Origin: Roseovarius tolerans
GTDB taxonomy: Bacteria > Pseudomonadota > Alphaproteobacteria > Rhodobacterales > Rhodobacteraceae
Length of the DNA stretch: 64,000 nt
NCBI RefSeq assembly: GCF_900109855.1
Contig: NZ_FOBO01000010.1
Location: 62,001-126,000 of the forward strand
Reading direction: 5' to 3'
The notes under the pieces: generated by a model
Seen by the model: only the letters and a program-made list of their open reading frames with translations
Told to the model about the DNA's origin: nothing
The model's database searches: none
Shown: positions 17,362 through 25,910 of the stretch, piece by piece
How the letters are laid out: each line of letters starts with the position of its first letter
How positions within the stretch are numbered: position 1 is the stretch's first letter
Translations under genes and position numbers: made by a program

Positions 17362-18555
17362 ATGACAGATTTCACCGCGACGCGCGCCATGTTCCATATG
17401 CCCGAGGATGTCATCTATCTCGACGGGAACTCTCTCGGCCCACTGCCGCGCGCGGCAATCGAGCGGATGCAAGGCACCCTGCATGACGAATGGGGCGAGA
17501 TGCTGATCACCGGATGGAATCGCGCCGGTTGGATGGCGCAGCCGCGGCATATTGGGGATCGGATCGGGCGACTGATCGGGGCCGAGGCGGGCCAAGTGGT
17601 GCTGGGCGATACGCTGTCGATCAAGGTTTACCAGGCGCTTGCCGCCGCGCTCGAACTGCGCCCCGACCGGCGCGTGATCCTCAGTGACAGTGGCAATTTT
17701 CCCTCCGATCTCTACATGGCCGAGGGGCTGATCCGTACGCTTGATCGAGGCCATGAATTGCGCATCGTCGCCCCGGAAGAGGTGGCAGGCGCGATCACCG
17801 ATGAGGTCGCGGTGACATTGATCACGGAGGTGGATTACCGCACCGGGCGGTTGCACGACATGGCGGACCTGACCGCACGCGCGCATGCGGCGGGGACCCT
17901 CACGGTCTGGGATCTGGCGCATAGCGCCGGGGCGCTGCCGGTCGATGTGGCGGGCGCAGGCGCGGATTTCGCCGTGGGCTGCACCTACAAGTATCTCAAC
18001 GGCGGCCCGGGTGCGCCTGCCTTCATCTATGTCGCGCCTCGTCACGCAGAAACAGCCTTTCCCGCACTCTCGGGCTGGCTTGGACATGACGCGCCTTTCG
18101 CCTTTGAACCCGCCTATCGCCCCGGCGCGGGTATCGAACGGATGCGCGTCGGCACGCCGCCGGTGCTGGCCATGGCGGCCCTGGAAGCGGCGATCGATGT
18201 CTGGGACGGTGTCGACATGAACGATCTGCGCGCCCGCTCGATCGAACTGAGCGAGATGTTCGTCAAAGGGGTCGAGGCCGCCTGCCCGATGCTGACACTG
18301 GCCAGCCCGCAAGACCCGGCACGGCGCGGTTCTCAGGTGTCGTTCCGCTTTGAAGAAGGCTATGCTGCCATGCAGGCCTTGATCGCACGCGGTGTGATGG
18401 GCGATTTCCGCGCGCCGGATATCATGCGCTTCGGCTTTACCCCGCTCTATATTTCGGAGGCCGAGGTCGAGACCGCAATTCGCATCTTGACCGACGTGAT
18501 GCAGAACCGTCTCTGGGACCTTCCAGAGCACCGGACACGCCACGCGGTCACCTGA
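17362..18555 (+). CDS. kynU: kynureninase
   Basis: 397 aa PLP enzyme that cleaves kynurenine to anthranilate and alanine in tryptophan breakdown. Features are YLDGNSLGPLPRAA, the DSGNFPSDLYMAEGL block, WDLAHSAGALPVDV and the PLP lysine in GCTYKYLNGGPG. IMRFGFTPLYIS lies near the end. The start at 17362 has a CGGAGA site at 17351-17356. A longer reading from 17287 lacks conservation. No kynA or kynB is adjacent in the window, so the other kynurenine genes must lie elsewhere. Confidence 0.93.
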   Translation: MTDFTATRAMFHMPEDVIYLDGNSLGPLPRAAIERMQGTLHDEWGEMLITGWNRAGWMAQPRHIGDRIGRLIGAEAGQVVLGDTLSIKVYQALAAALELRPDRRVILSDSGNFPSDLYMAEGLIRTLDRGHELRIVAPEEVAGAITDEVAVTLITEVDYRTGRLHDMADLTARAHAAGTLTVWDLAHSAGALPVDVAGAGADFAVGCTYKYLNGGPGAPAFIYVAPRHAETAFPALSGWLGHDAPFAFEPAYRPGAGIERMRVGTPPVLAMAALEAAIDVWDGVDMNDLRARSIELSEMFVKGVEAACPMLTLASPQDPARRGSQVSFRFEEGYAAMQALIARGVMGDFRAPDIMRFGFTPLYISEAEVETAIRILTDVMQNRLWDLPEHRTRHAVT

Positions 18556-18789
18556 GACAAGCCGACACAACCCTGAGCTCGAAAAGCCAGGCTTTCGCCT
18601 CAATCTGTCGCAAATTCACCAAAAACCCCGCCAATTGCCGCCGCAGACGCTGTGTATCCATTTTGGAAACAACGGGATGCAACAGCACATGAAGCGCATC
18701 CCGTCTTAGCGAAGCAAGGCCATCAAAGAGCCTTGGCGCGTCTGACACAATGGCGGGGGACACACCCCCGCGAGGCAGGAGTGACGGGT
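18556..18789 (+). promoter_or_regulatory. leader region of RTX-Hint gene with two hairpins
   Basis: A 234-bp gap. An 8-bp inverted repeat (CGGGATGC at 18673-18680, GCATCCCG at 18696-18703) has a 15-nt loop. A 7-bp GC hairpin (GCGGGGG at 18753-18759, CCCCCGC at 18765-18771) ends one base before the GAGGCAGGA ribosome site. The first may be the kynU terminator. The second is placed to affect translation of the next gene. Confidence 0.4.
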
Positions 18790-20844
18790 ATGCCCGACGG
18801 GTATCTGGTACAATTGGGCGATGGGTCGCTCGATCCGAACGACGGCATTGTCGACCCGCTTGTGACATTCACCACCGACACCGAACTTGGTGCGGGGGAC
18901 TGGATCTGGTCCGGCACCTGGAACGGGCAGACCTTCACCAACACGTCCGAACCAGGCGTCTTTTTCCTCGCCACCGACGGCAATGTCTATTTCGTGCCGG
19001 ATTTCGGCCCGGTGGACACGATTACATCCGCAACGGTGCAGGACGCGCCGACCTTCTCTATCTCCAATGGCCCTGTGGATGGAACCGCCGGGGCAGACGT
19101 CATCGACGACACCTATACTGACGGGGATGGCGACTCGGTCGATACCGGACTGGGTGGCGGCCCGGACGGCAATGACGACACGGTCAACGCAGGTGCAGGC
19201 AACGACAGCGTCGCGTCGGGTCTCGGCAACGACCAGGTGCAGGCAGGTCCCGGCAACGACACCGTGGATGCAGGCGATGGTGACGATCTGGTGATCGGCG
19301 GCAGTGGCCAGGATTCGATCCTCGGTGGTTCCGGCAACGACACGCTCTATGGCGGCAACGATCCCGCACAGTTCACCGGCACCGGCGGCACGAACACGCT
19401 CAGCACGTCGTTTCAGGTCATAAACCTGGGGAATTTCGCTGATATCGATCCCAACGAGGCCAATGGCATTTCCGAGAACATGGCCGATCTCTTCGGCACC
19501 TACGGCTCTCTCGACGCACCGCTCTATGACAACCTTCTCGACATGACGACCGCCGATCCTAACGGATCGGGCAATGTCGACGACAATGACAACGGCAACA
19601 CGCCCGAAACCGTGACCATCGGCGGGCAAAGCGTCACGCTCGACAGCGTGCAGGTCTACAACGCCACCCTAACCTATGCCGATGGCAGCACAGCGAACAT
19701 CACAGCAGTGGTGTTCCAGACCACCACCGGTGACACATTCCTTGCCCCTGAACTCGCGATCAACGCCGATAACGCGGCGCTCTCGGCGCAGCCTATCGTG
19801 TCGATCTCGCTCAACTCGACCAGCGCCGATAACGGCTCGCTCGCCGCGAGCCGTGTCGATACCGATTTCAAGGTGCCGATGGCAGACGAAACCGGCGATT
19901 TTATCGACGGCGGCGCGGGCAACGATCAGATCTTCGGCAACGAAGGAGATGACACTCTGACCGGCGGCACCGGGGCGGATACGATCTATGGCGGCACCGG
20001 GAACGATGCGTTCTTTCTGGCCGAGGGCGACGTGGCGTTCGGCAGTGACGGCGACGACCTCTTCGTGATCGGTGATCTCGGCGAGGCAGGCGCGGGCACG
20101 ATCAATATCGTGGGTGGCGAGGGGGACGAGACAGCCGGCGATACGCTTCAGCTCAATGCCGACGTGACACCGGACGACATCACCTTCACCAACACGGATG
20201 ACACCGCGGGCGGGCTATCAGGCTCGTTCACGCTGGCCGATGGCACCCTCGTCACCTTCTCGGAAATCGAGAACATCATCTGCTTTACCCCCGGCGCACG
20301 CATTCTGACGCCGCGCGGCCTGCGCCGTGTCGAGCGCCTGCGGGCGGGCGATCTGGTCATCACCCGCGACAATGGCCCTCAACCAGTGCGCTGGACCGGC
20401 CGTCGCACGGTGCCGGGTATCGAGCGCTTTGCCCCGATCCGCGTGGCCGCGCATGTGCTTGACGGGGCGACAGCACCGCTTCTGGTCTCGCCGCAACACC
20501 GGTTTCTCTTCACCGGCTACAAGGCCGAACTGCTGTTCGGCTGCGACGAGGTGCTGGTCTCGGCCAAACACCTGGTGGATGGGCGCGACGTCACCGAGGC
20601 ACCACAGGCCGAGGTCACCTATATCCACGTCATGCTCGATCGCCACGAGGTGATTTATGCCGACGGTGCCGCAACCGAGAGCTTTCACGCCGGAGATATC
20701 GGTCTGGCCGCGATTTCCGATCAATCCCGCGAGGAGATGTTCCGCATCTTCCCTGAATTGCGCACCCATCCCGAAGCCTACGGACCCACGGCGCGCCCCT
20801 GCCTGAAACGCCATGAGGCACGTCTTTTGCAACCCTGCACCTGA
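18790..20844 (+). CDS. RTX calcium-binding protein with C-terminal Hint domain
   Basis: 684 aa. The start at 18790 (MPDGYLVQLGDGS) has a strong GAGGCAGGA site just upstream. There is no signal peptide, as expected for type I secretion. Gly/Asp-rich nonapeptide repeats occupy about residues 95-190 (NAGAGNDSVASGLGNDQVQ type) and 375-440 (DGGAGNDQIFGNEGDDTLTG type). From about residue 496 comes a Hint_2-type domain: nucleophile Cys in ENIICFTPGARILTPRG, LLVSPQHRFLF, and RHEVIYADGAATESF. It ends RPCLKRHEARLLQPCT. Hint domains self-cleave before the cysteine, which here would release the RTX part. A paralogue with the same C-terminal module follows at 21197. Confidence 0.88.
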   Translation: MPDGYLVQLGDGSLDPNDGIVDPLVTFTTDTELGAGDWIWSGTWNGQTFTNTSEPGVFFLATDGNVYFVPDFGPVDTITSATVQDAPTFSISNGPVDGTAGADVIDDTYTDGDGDSVDTGLGGGPDGNDDTVNAGAGNDSVASGLGNDQVQAGPGNDTVDAGDGDDLVIGGSGQDSILGGSGNDTLYGGNDPAQFTGTGGTNTLSTSFQVINLGNFADIDPNEANGISENMADLFGTYGSLDAPLYDNLLDMTTADPNGSGNVDDNDNGNTPETVTIGGQSVTLDSVQVYNATLTYADGSTANITAVVFQTTTGDTFLAPELAINADNAALSAQPIVSISLNSTSADNGSLAASRVDTDFKVPMADETGDFIDGGAGNDQIFGNEGDDTLTGGTGADTIYGGTGNDAFFLAEGDVAFGSDGDDLFVIGDLGEAGAGTINIVGGEGDETAGDTLQLNADVTPDDITFTNTDDTAGGLSGSFTLADGTLVTFSEIENIICFTPGARILTPRGLRRVERLRAGDLVITRDNGPQPVRWTGRRTVPGIERFAPIRVAAHVLDGATAPLLVSPQHRFLFTGYKAELLFGCDEVLVSAKHLVDGRDVTEAPQAEVTYIHVMLDRHEVIYADGAATESFHAGDIGLAAISDQSREEMFRIFPELRTHPEAYGPTARPCLKRHEARLLQPCT

Positions 20845-21000
20845 GTGACCCTGAAATACAGCCGCGCGCTGCCGTTGAGATGTCGAATTGCCACCACAGA
20901 CCCGCCTGACAGACCGCTTAACCCGATCAACAGACATTTTGCCTAGCTTCGTGATGCTGCCAGCATGCCGTGTGTTAAGTACGAGGAAGAACAAATAGTT

Positions 21001-21195
21001 ATGCCATTCAACTCAGAACAAACCAGCAATGGGCACCGCATCCCGACTACCCCCTCGGGATCATCCCCGCTGCGCGGCACCGCCACACAAGATGGAGACG
21101 GGCGAACGGGGGCTATGCGCTGGTCAAGTCAGGCCGAATCCTGCCCCGATGATCGGGCAGGCAAAGAAAGGCTTTTGAACGAGTACGAGATTTAA
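21001..21195 (+). CDS. possible small upstream ORF, 64 aa
   Basis: ATG 21001 (MPFNSEQTSNGHRIPTTPSG), preceded by GAGGAAGA at 20982-20989, reads to a TAA at 21193-21195. That stop is one base before the ATG of the second Hint gene. The peptide is polar, with no recognised domain. It could be a coupled leader peptide for the next gene, which lacks a good ribosome site of its own, or a chance open frame. The 156 bases from 20845 to 21000 show no gene and presumably hold the promoter. Confidence 0.35.
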   Translation: MPFNSEQTSNGHRIPTTPSGSSPLRGTATQDGDGRTGAMRWSSQAESCPDDRAGKERLLNEYEI

Positions 21196-21196
21196 G

Positions 21197-22939
21197 ATGG
21201 CGAACCACATCACGAACGGTGTCTTTGAAACCAACACCGCCACGGCTGGGTCGCAGTCCCCCTCTGGCTGGACGATCACCTCGGGCTCACCCGATCTTCA
21301 GACCGACGGCAGTTTCGAATGGGCCAATCAGGGCTGGATGCCCGCCGATCTCGACGCCTCGGGCGGCGGCTATATCACGTTGTTCGGAGATGGCGGAACG
21401 GCGCGCGAGGCGCTGTCGACCACGCTCAACACATCCGTTGTCGCTGGCCAAACCTATACGTTTTCCTTCGACTTCTACGTCAACGATTCGAACGGCACCA
21501 GCAATCAGGCGGGCGCCACGAACCTGAACGTCACCATCGGCACGCAAACACTGACACTCCCGATCGACAGCACCGGGCAAACGGCCCCCTACTGGCAGAC
21601 CGCGACCTTCAACTTCACCGCGACCGAGACGACCAGCAACCTGTCGCTCTCCACCACGAGCGATACAGGGGCCTTCGGCAGCCTGACAGGTATCGCCCTC
21701 GACAATCTTGTCCTCGATGTCGCTCTCAACGGAATCGTCGAAGGCACGGCAGCGGGCGAACTCATCGATATCGACTATATCGGCGATCCCGAGGGCGACC
21801 GCATCGACGCCAACGACAACCTTGCCGCAAACAATGACGACAGCGTAGAGGCAGGGGCGGGCGATGACACGATCCTTGCCGGGGCTGGCAATGACACCGT
21901 CAACGCGGATGACGGCAACGACCTGCTGGATGGCGGCGCAGGCGACGACATCCTGAACGGCGGTAACGGCAACGACACCCTCTCCGGCGATGCCGGGGAG
22001 GACACGATCTTTGGCGAGGCCGACGATGACCTGATTTCCGGCGGCACCGGCAATGATCAGCTGTTCGGGCAAGACGGTAACGACACGATCAACGTGAGCC
22101 AGGGCGACAGTGCCGAGGGCGGCGACGGCGACGATGTGTTTATTCTGACGGATCTCGGTGAGACCGACACCGGCACCATCACGATCATCGGCGGCGAGGG
22201 TGACGAGACGGCGGGCGACACGCTGGTCTTGACCCCCGATATCGGGCGCGACGACATCACCTTCACCAATACCGACGACGCGGCCGGGGGCCTTTCCGGC
22301 ACCTTCACCCTGAATGGCGCAGTGGTGAATTTCTCGGAGATCGAGAATATCATCTGTTTCACCCCCGGTGCCCGGATCCTCACCCAATGGGGTGAGCGCC
22401 CGATCGAGATGCTGCGGCTTGGCGACATGGTGGTGACCCGCGACCATGGGTTGCAGCCGGTGCGTTGGATCGGCGAGCGAACCGTGCACGCGACAGGGGC
22501 TTTTGCCCCCATCTCCATCGCGTCAAGCGTGATGGGCGGGCATGAAGCTCTGTTGGTTTCGCCTCAGCACCGGTTGCTGTTCACCGGCTATCGCGCCGAG
22601 CTGCTTTTCGGCGAGAGCGAGGTTCTCGTCGCGGCCAAGCATCTGGTGAACGGGCGCGATGTGACGGTCTCCCAACAGGAGGCAGTGACCTATATCCACA
22701 TCATGTTCGACCGCCACGAGGTGATCTATGCCGGTGGCATAGCAACCGAGAGCTTTTATGCCGGAGACTCCGCGCTTTCAGCCGTGGATGCCGCCGCCCG
22801 CGAGGAATTGTTCACGATCTTCCCGGAATTGCGCAGCGCGCCGGGGCGCCATCGCGAGATCGCGCGTCCCTGCCTCAAGCGGCACGAAGCGGCCTTGCTG
22901 TGCAACGAGGACGAAATTGCCCCGGCGTGGTCACGCTAG
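21197..22939 (+). CDS. second RTX-Hint protein with N-terminal beta-sandwich domain
   Basis: 580 aa. Residues 1-180 look like a carbohydrate-binding-type jelly roll: NGVFETNT...GWTITSGSP, TYTFSFDFYVND, and GIALDNLVLDV closing the domain. RTX nonapeptides follow at about 205-310 (AGAGDDTILAGAGNDTVNAD type). The C-terminal Hint module from about residue 390 starts ENIICFTPGARILTQWG and has LLVSPQHRLLF and RHEVIYAGGIATESF. The linker and Hint domain are nearly the same as in the gene before it (DDITFTNTDD.AGGLSG), so this is a tandem duplication in which the N-terminal part was exchanged. Likely exported by type I secretion and self-processed. Confidence 0.88.
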   Translation: MANHITNGVFETNTATAGSQSPSGWTITSGSPDLQTDGSFEWANQGWMPADLDASGGGYITLFGDGGTAREALSTTLNTSVVAGQTYTFSFDFYVNDSNGTSNQAGATNLNVTIGTQTLTLPIDSTGQTAPYWQTATFNFTATETTSNLSLSTTSDTGAFGSLTGIALDNLVLDVALNGIVEGTAAGELIDIDYIGDPEGDRIDANDNLAANNDDSVEAGAGDDTILAGAGNDTVNADDGNDLLDGGAGDDILNGGNGNDTLSGDAGEDTIFGEADDDLISGGTGNDQLFGQDGNDTINVSQGDSAEGGDGDDVFILTDLGETDTGTITIIGGEGDETAGDTLVLTPDIGRDDITFTNTDDAAGGLSGTFTLNGAVVNFSEIENIICFTPGARILTQWGERPIEMLRLGDMVVTRDHGLQPVRWIGERTVHATGAFAPISIASSVMGGHEALLVSPQHRLLFTGYRAELLFGESEVLVAAKHLVNGRDVTVSQQEAVTYIHIMFDRHEVIYAGGIATESFYAGDSALSAVDAAAREELFTIFPELRSAPGRHREIARPCLKRHEAALLCNEDEIAPAWSR

Positions 22940-22951
22940 GCCGCGTGTCGG

Positions 22952-23728
22952 TCAGGCACTGCGCAGCACCGGGGCCACCTGCCCCGCCGCCCAGGCCCGC
23001 ACCGCATCGCCAAAGGCGGTGAACAGCGGGCGGCTGACGGGATCGTTGGTGGCGTTGTACTCCGGGTGCCACTGCACCGCGAGGGTAAAGCCGCGCGCGC
23101 CGTCGAGATAGAGCGCCTCGGGCGTGTCGTCATGCGCCCAGCCGTCGATCACCACGCCATGTCCGGGCCGCACGATGCCCTGCCCGTGCAGGGTGTTGGT
23201 CATCACTTCCTCGGCCCCCATCAGGCGATGGAACACGCCGCCCGGCGTGAACCGAACCTTGTGGCGCAGGGCAAACTGTTCATCCATCGTGCCCTCGGGC
23301 GGCATGCGATGGTTGTCGCGCCCCGGCAGATCGCGGATTTCGGGGTGCAGCGTGCCGCCCATGGCGACATTTACTTCCTGAAAACCGCGGCAGATGCCCA
23401 GAAACGGCTGCCCCCGCTCCAGACAGGCGCGCACCAGCGGCAGGGTGATCGCGTCGCGGGCCCGGTCAAACGCGCCATGCGCCTCGGTCGGCTCTTCGCC
23501 ATATTCCTCGGGGTGGACATTGGGCCGCCCGCCGGTCAGCAGAAAGCCGTCGCACACGTCCATAAGCTCCGCCACCGAGATATAGCGCGGGTCAGCGGGA
23601 ATGATCAGCGGCAGGCACCCTGCCACATCGGCCATGGCAGAAGAGTTGATCGTGCCGCCCGCATGGGTGGGGTAGCGATTGTCGATCTGATACTGGTTTG
23701 CGATGATGCCGACGACCGGGCGAGTCAT
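22952..23728 (-). CDS. gamma-glutamyl-gamma-aminobutyrate hydrolase-family protein (PuuD-like)
   Basis: 258 aa class I glutamine-amidotransferase fold used as a hydrolase. The nucleophile elbow is GICRGFQEVNVA, with the catalytic Cys. The His of the triad lies in AVQWHPEYN. FLLTGGRPNVHPEEYG is the characteristic loop of the PuuD group. Such enzymes release GABA or similar amines from gamma-glutamyl conjugates in polyamine degradation. The start at 23728 has an AAGGA site. No puuABC genes are adjacent, so the substrate is inferred from the family only. Confidence 0.88.
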   Translation of the reverse strand: MTRPVVGIIANQYQIDNRYPTHAGGTINSSAMADVAGCLPLIIPADPRYISVAELMDVCDGFLLTGGRPNVHPEEYGEEPTEAHGAFDRARDAITLPLVRACLERGQPFLGICRGFQEVNVAMGGTLHPEIRDLPGRDNHRMPPEGTMDEQFALRHKVRFTPGGVFHRLMGAEEVMTNTLHGQGIVRPGHGVVIDGWAHDDTPEALYLDGARGFTLAVQWHPEYNATNDPVSRPLFTAFGDAVRAWAAGQVAPVLRSA

Positions 23729-23906
23729 ATTGGTCCTTCTTGGTCAGGCGCGTTGCGTTCCATTTGCCTAAGATATAGCGCAGAGTGAAATAACAAAACA
23801 TCAATCCGCGCACATATTCTCGTGCGCTGATGCGGGTTTGCCCAAAATCCCTGCACGGTTTCTTGACCTTTCCACGCGATGCTGCGTGCCGTGGGCGGGG
23901 GTCGCG
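23729..23906. other. intergenic spacer
   Basis: 178 bases between the PuuD-like gene and the DUF2256 gene. It has an AT-richer patch around 23765-23820, consistent with a promoter for the minus-strand PuuD-like gene. No other feature seen. Confidence 0.4.
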
Positions 23907-24101
23907 TCACCGGTCAAACGCATCCCGACCGGCCGTGGTTTTCCCGTCCACACCAGCCGGTGTGCGCATCCTACGGCAGCGGTCCGAGCAATGGCGCACC
24001 TCGTCCCAGACCTTGGCCCATTTGCGCCGCCATTGCATCGGGCGACCACACGTGGCGCAGGTCTTGACCGGCAGGTCGGATTTGCGGCGGCCGCGCGGCA
24101 T
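23907..24101 (-). CDS. DUF2256 zinc-ribbon-like small protein
   Basis: 64 aa, MPRGRRKSDLPVKTCATCGR then MQWRRKWAKVWDEVRHCSDRCR. The two CxxC-type pairs (CATC, CSDRC) form a treble-clef-like zinc site. DUF2256 proteins are typically found directly beside photolyase/cryptochrome genes, as here: the ATG shares one base with the photolyase stop (TAATG). Cytosolic; function unknown, perhaps an accessory to the neighbouring flavoprotein. Confidence 0.85.
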   Translation of the reverse strand: MPRGRRKSDLPVKTCATCGRPMQWRRKWAKVWDEVRHCSDRCRRMRTPAGVDGKTTAGRDAFDR

Positions 24102-25588
24102 TAGAGGTCGAGGCTCAGCTGTGCATCGTTGCGCGGCTTGCGGCGCGGGCGCTTGCGGCTCGCGTGTTTTTGCACGATCCGCGCCGTCTCGGCATCGCCG
24201 CGATGCGCCGCGCAACAGGCATAGACCGCCTCTTTGGCGGCCTTCGCCGCCGCCACCGGATCGACAATCGGCGCGGGGTATCGCTTGCCCAACAGGCTGC
24301 CTGCCCCGTCCCAATCCCACGGCCGCTGCAAATGCGCATCCGGCACCCCGGCCAGTTCTGGCACCCAATCCCTCGTGAATGCGCCGGTCGGGTCCTGATC
24401 CAAACCCTGCTTGACGGGATTATAGATGCGGATCGTGTTCATACCCGTTGTCCCTGACTGCATCTGCACCTGAGACCAGTGAATGCCCGGCTCGTAATCG
24501 GTGAAATACCGCGCCAGCACCGCCCCGGTCGCCCGCCAATCCAGCCACAAGTGATAGGACGCCACCGCCATCAGCATCGAGCGCATGCGGAAATTGAGCC
24601 AGCCGGTGGCAATCAGCGAGCGCATGCAGGCATCGACAAAGGGCAGCCCCGTCTCGCCGCGCGCCCATGCGCCAAGCCGCGCGGCGTCCGGCTCCTTGGG
24701 GCGCAAATCCTCATAGGCGGGGTGCAGGCAACGATGCTCGATGGACGGCTCATCCTCCAGCTTTTGCATGAAATGGTCACGCCAAGCCAGCCGTGCCTGA
24801 AACGAGCGCATCGCGCGCGCCCAGCCTGCACCGCGCCCGGTGGGTGCGCGCCACCCCGCCTGCACCGCCTCACGAATCGAAAGCGTGCCGAGGGCGAGAT
24901 GCGGGCTCAGCCGCGAACAGGCCCGCGCGCCGGTCACGGGCGAGGACATGGCGCGGGTATAGCTCTCGCCGCGCGTGGTCAGGAAACTCTCCAAGGCACG
25001 CTCTGCGGCCCACCGCCCGCCGCGCTGCCGACCGGGGCAATGGTCTTCAAGGCCGAGCGCGTGCGCCTCGGGCATTGGGTCGCTCGTGATCCCGGCTCTG
25101 GCCACAGCGCCTGAGATCGTCGGCACCAAGGGTGCACGCATGAACGCATCGCGCGCGCCCTGCCATCGGTCGCGGTTGTCCAGCCGCCGCATCACCCCGC
25201 ATTGCGGCATCTCGTGCCACGTCACCCCCTGCCCGCGCGCCCACTCCGCGACGCGCCGGTCGCGCTCAAAGCTCCAGCCGTTGCCGGTTTCCTCATGGCT
25301 GACAAGATGGGTCACGCCATGCAAGGCGCGCAGATCCTCCAGCACTGGCACGGCCTCACCGACGCGGAGAATCAACGGCAAGCCGATCCCGAACAATGCC
25401 TCGCGCAGGCTTTCCAAAGCCTCGCGCAAAACCGCATAGTGCCTACCCGAGGCATCCCGCTGCGCCCACATCTCCGGCACCACGATATAGAGCGGGATCA
25501 CCGGCCCAAGCCGCACGGCATGCGCGAGCGCCGGATGATCCTGCACCCGCAGATCGCGCTTGAACCAGCAGATCACCGGTGCGGGCAT
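24101..25588 (-). CDS. cryptochrome/deoxyribodipyrimidine photolyase
   Basis: 495 aa. The N-terminal Rossmann-like antenna domain starts MPAPVICWFKRDLRVQDHPAL. The C-terminal FAD-binding domain has RLSPHLALGTLSIRE, the FQARLAWRDHFMQ helix, GETGLPFVDACMRSLIATGWLNFRMRSMLM, and YEPGIHWSQVQMQSGTTGMN with the TRIYNPVKQ-like segment (TIRIYNPVKQG). It repairs UV dimers with light, or acts as a blue-light receptor. The classical class I photolyase wording around the FAD is altered, so the cryptochrome-like subgroup is possible. It is followed by DUF2256 and preceded by a 65-aa membrane protein 15 bp upstream. Confidence 0.9.
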   Translation of the reverse strand: MPAPVICWFKRDLRVQDHPALAHAVRLGPVIPLYIVVPEMWAQRDASGRHYAVLREALESLREALFGIGLPLILRVGEAVPVLEDLRALHGVTHLVSHEETGNGWSFERDRRVAEWARGQGVTWHEMPQCGVMRRLDNRDRWQGARDAFMRAPLVPTISGAVARAGITSDPMPEAHALGLEDHCPGRQRGGRWAAERALESFLTTRGESYTRAMSSPVTGARACSRLSPHLALGTLSIREAVQAGWRAPTGRGAGWARAMRSFQARLAWRDHFMQKLEDEPSIEHRCLHPAYEDLRPKEPDAARLGAWARGETGLPFVDACMRSLIATGWLNFRMRSMLMAVASYHLWLDWRATGAVLARYFTDYEPGIHWSQVQMQSGTTGMNTIRIYNPVKQGLDQDPTGAFTRDWVPELAGVPDAHLQRPWDWDGAGSLLGKRYPAPIVDPVAAAKAAKEAVYACCAAHRGDAETARIVQKHASRKRPRRKPRNDAQLSLDL

Positions 25589-25603
25589 GTCAGGCGACCT
25601 CGG

Positions 25604-25801
25604 TCATTCTACAACCACTCCTTCGCCGGTGCGTCCGTCGATCTTCACGTCCGGGTCGACCGGCGTCTGTCCCTGCGAGGCGACCCAGCCGATCAGCCCC
25701 AGAAGCAGCACGAGCGCAAAAAGCACCGCCCCCCGTATCCCCATCAACGCGGGCTTGTGCTGTTTCTTCTGCTTTTCGACATTCGTCTCGGGTGCCGACA
25801 T
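25604..25801 (-). CDS. small single-helix membrane protein
   Basis: 65 aa from MSAPETNVEKQKKQHKPAL. One hydrophobic helix at about residues 24-42 (AVLFALVLLLGLIGWVAS) is followed by a short acidic tail (PVDPDVKIDGRTGEGVVVE). It ends 15 bp before the photolyase start and is probably the first gene of that operon. No family recognised. Confidence 0.6.
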   Translation of the reverse strand: MSAPETNVEKQKKQHKPALMGIRGAVLFALVLLLGLIGWVASQGQTPVDPDVKIDGRTGEGVVVE

Positions 25802-25910
25802 TGTGGCTCCTTTCCTATGCGTCCATCCGCGCGCATCCCCCATTGAAGCTGCACGCGCATCGCCCTAACGTCCGGCAAACCTCTTGATCCAGCCGACGGA
25901 GACGCCCGCG

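Noticed and set aside
17152..18603. Very long N-terminal extension of the Ca/Na antiporter frame.
   Set aside because: It runs antisense through kynU and has no membrane or domain features. The antiporter starts naturally at 17151.
19140..19380. Direct DNA repeats suggestive of a CRISPR array or minisatellite.
   Set aside because: They are the coding repeats of RTX nonapeptides (GGxGxDxUx) with varied codons, within an open frame.
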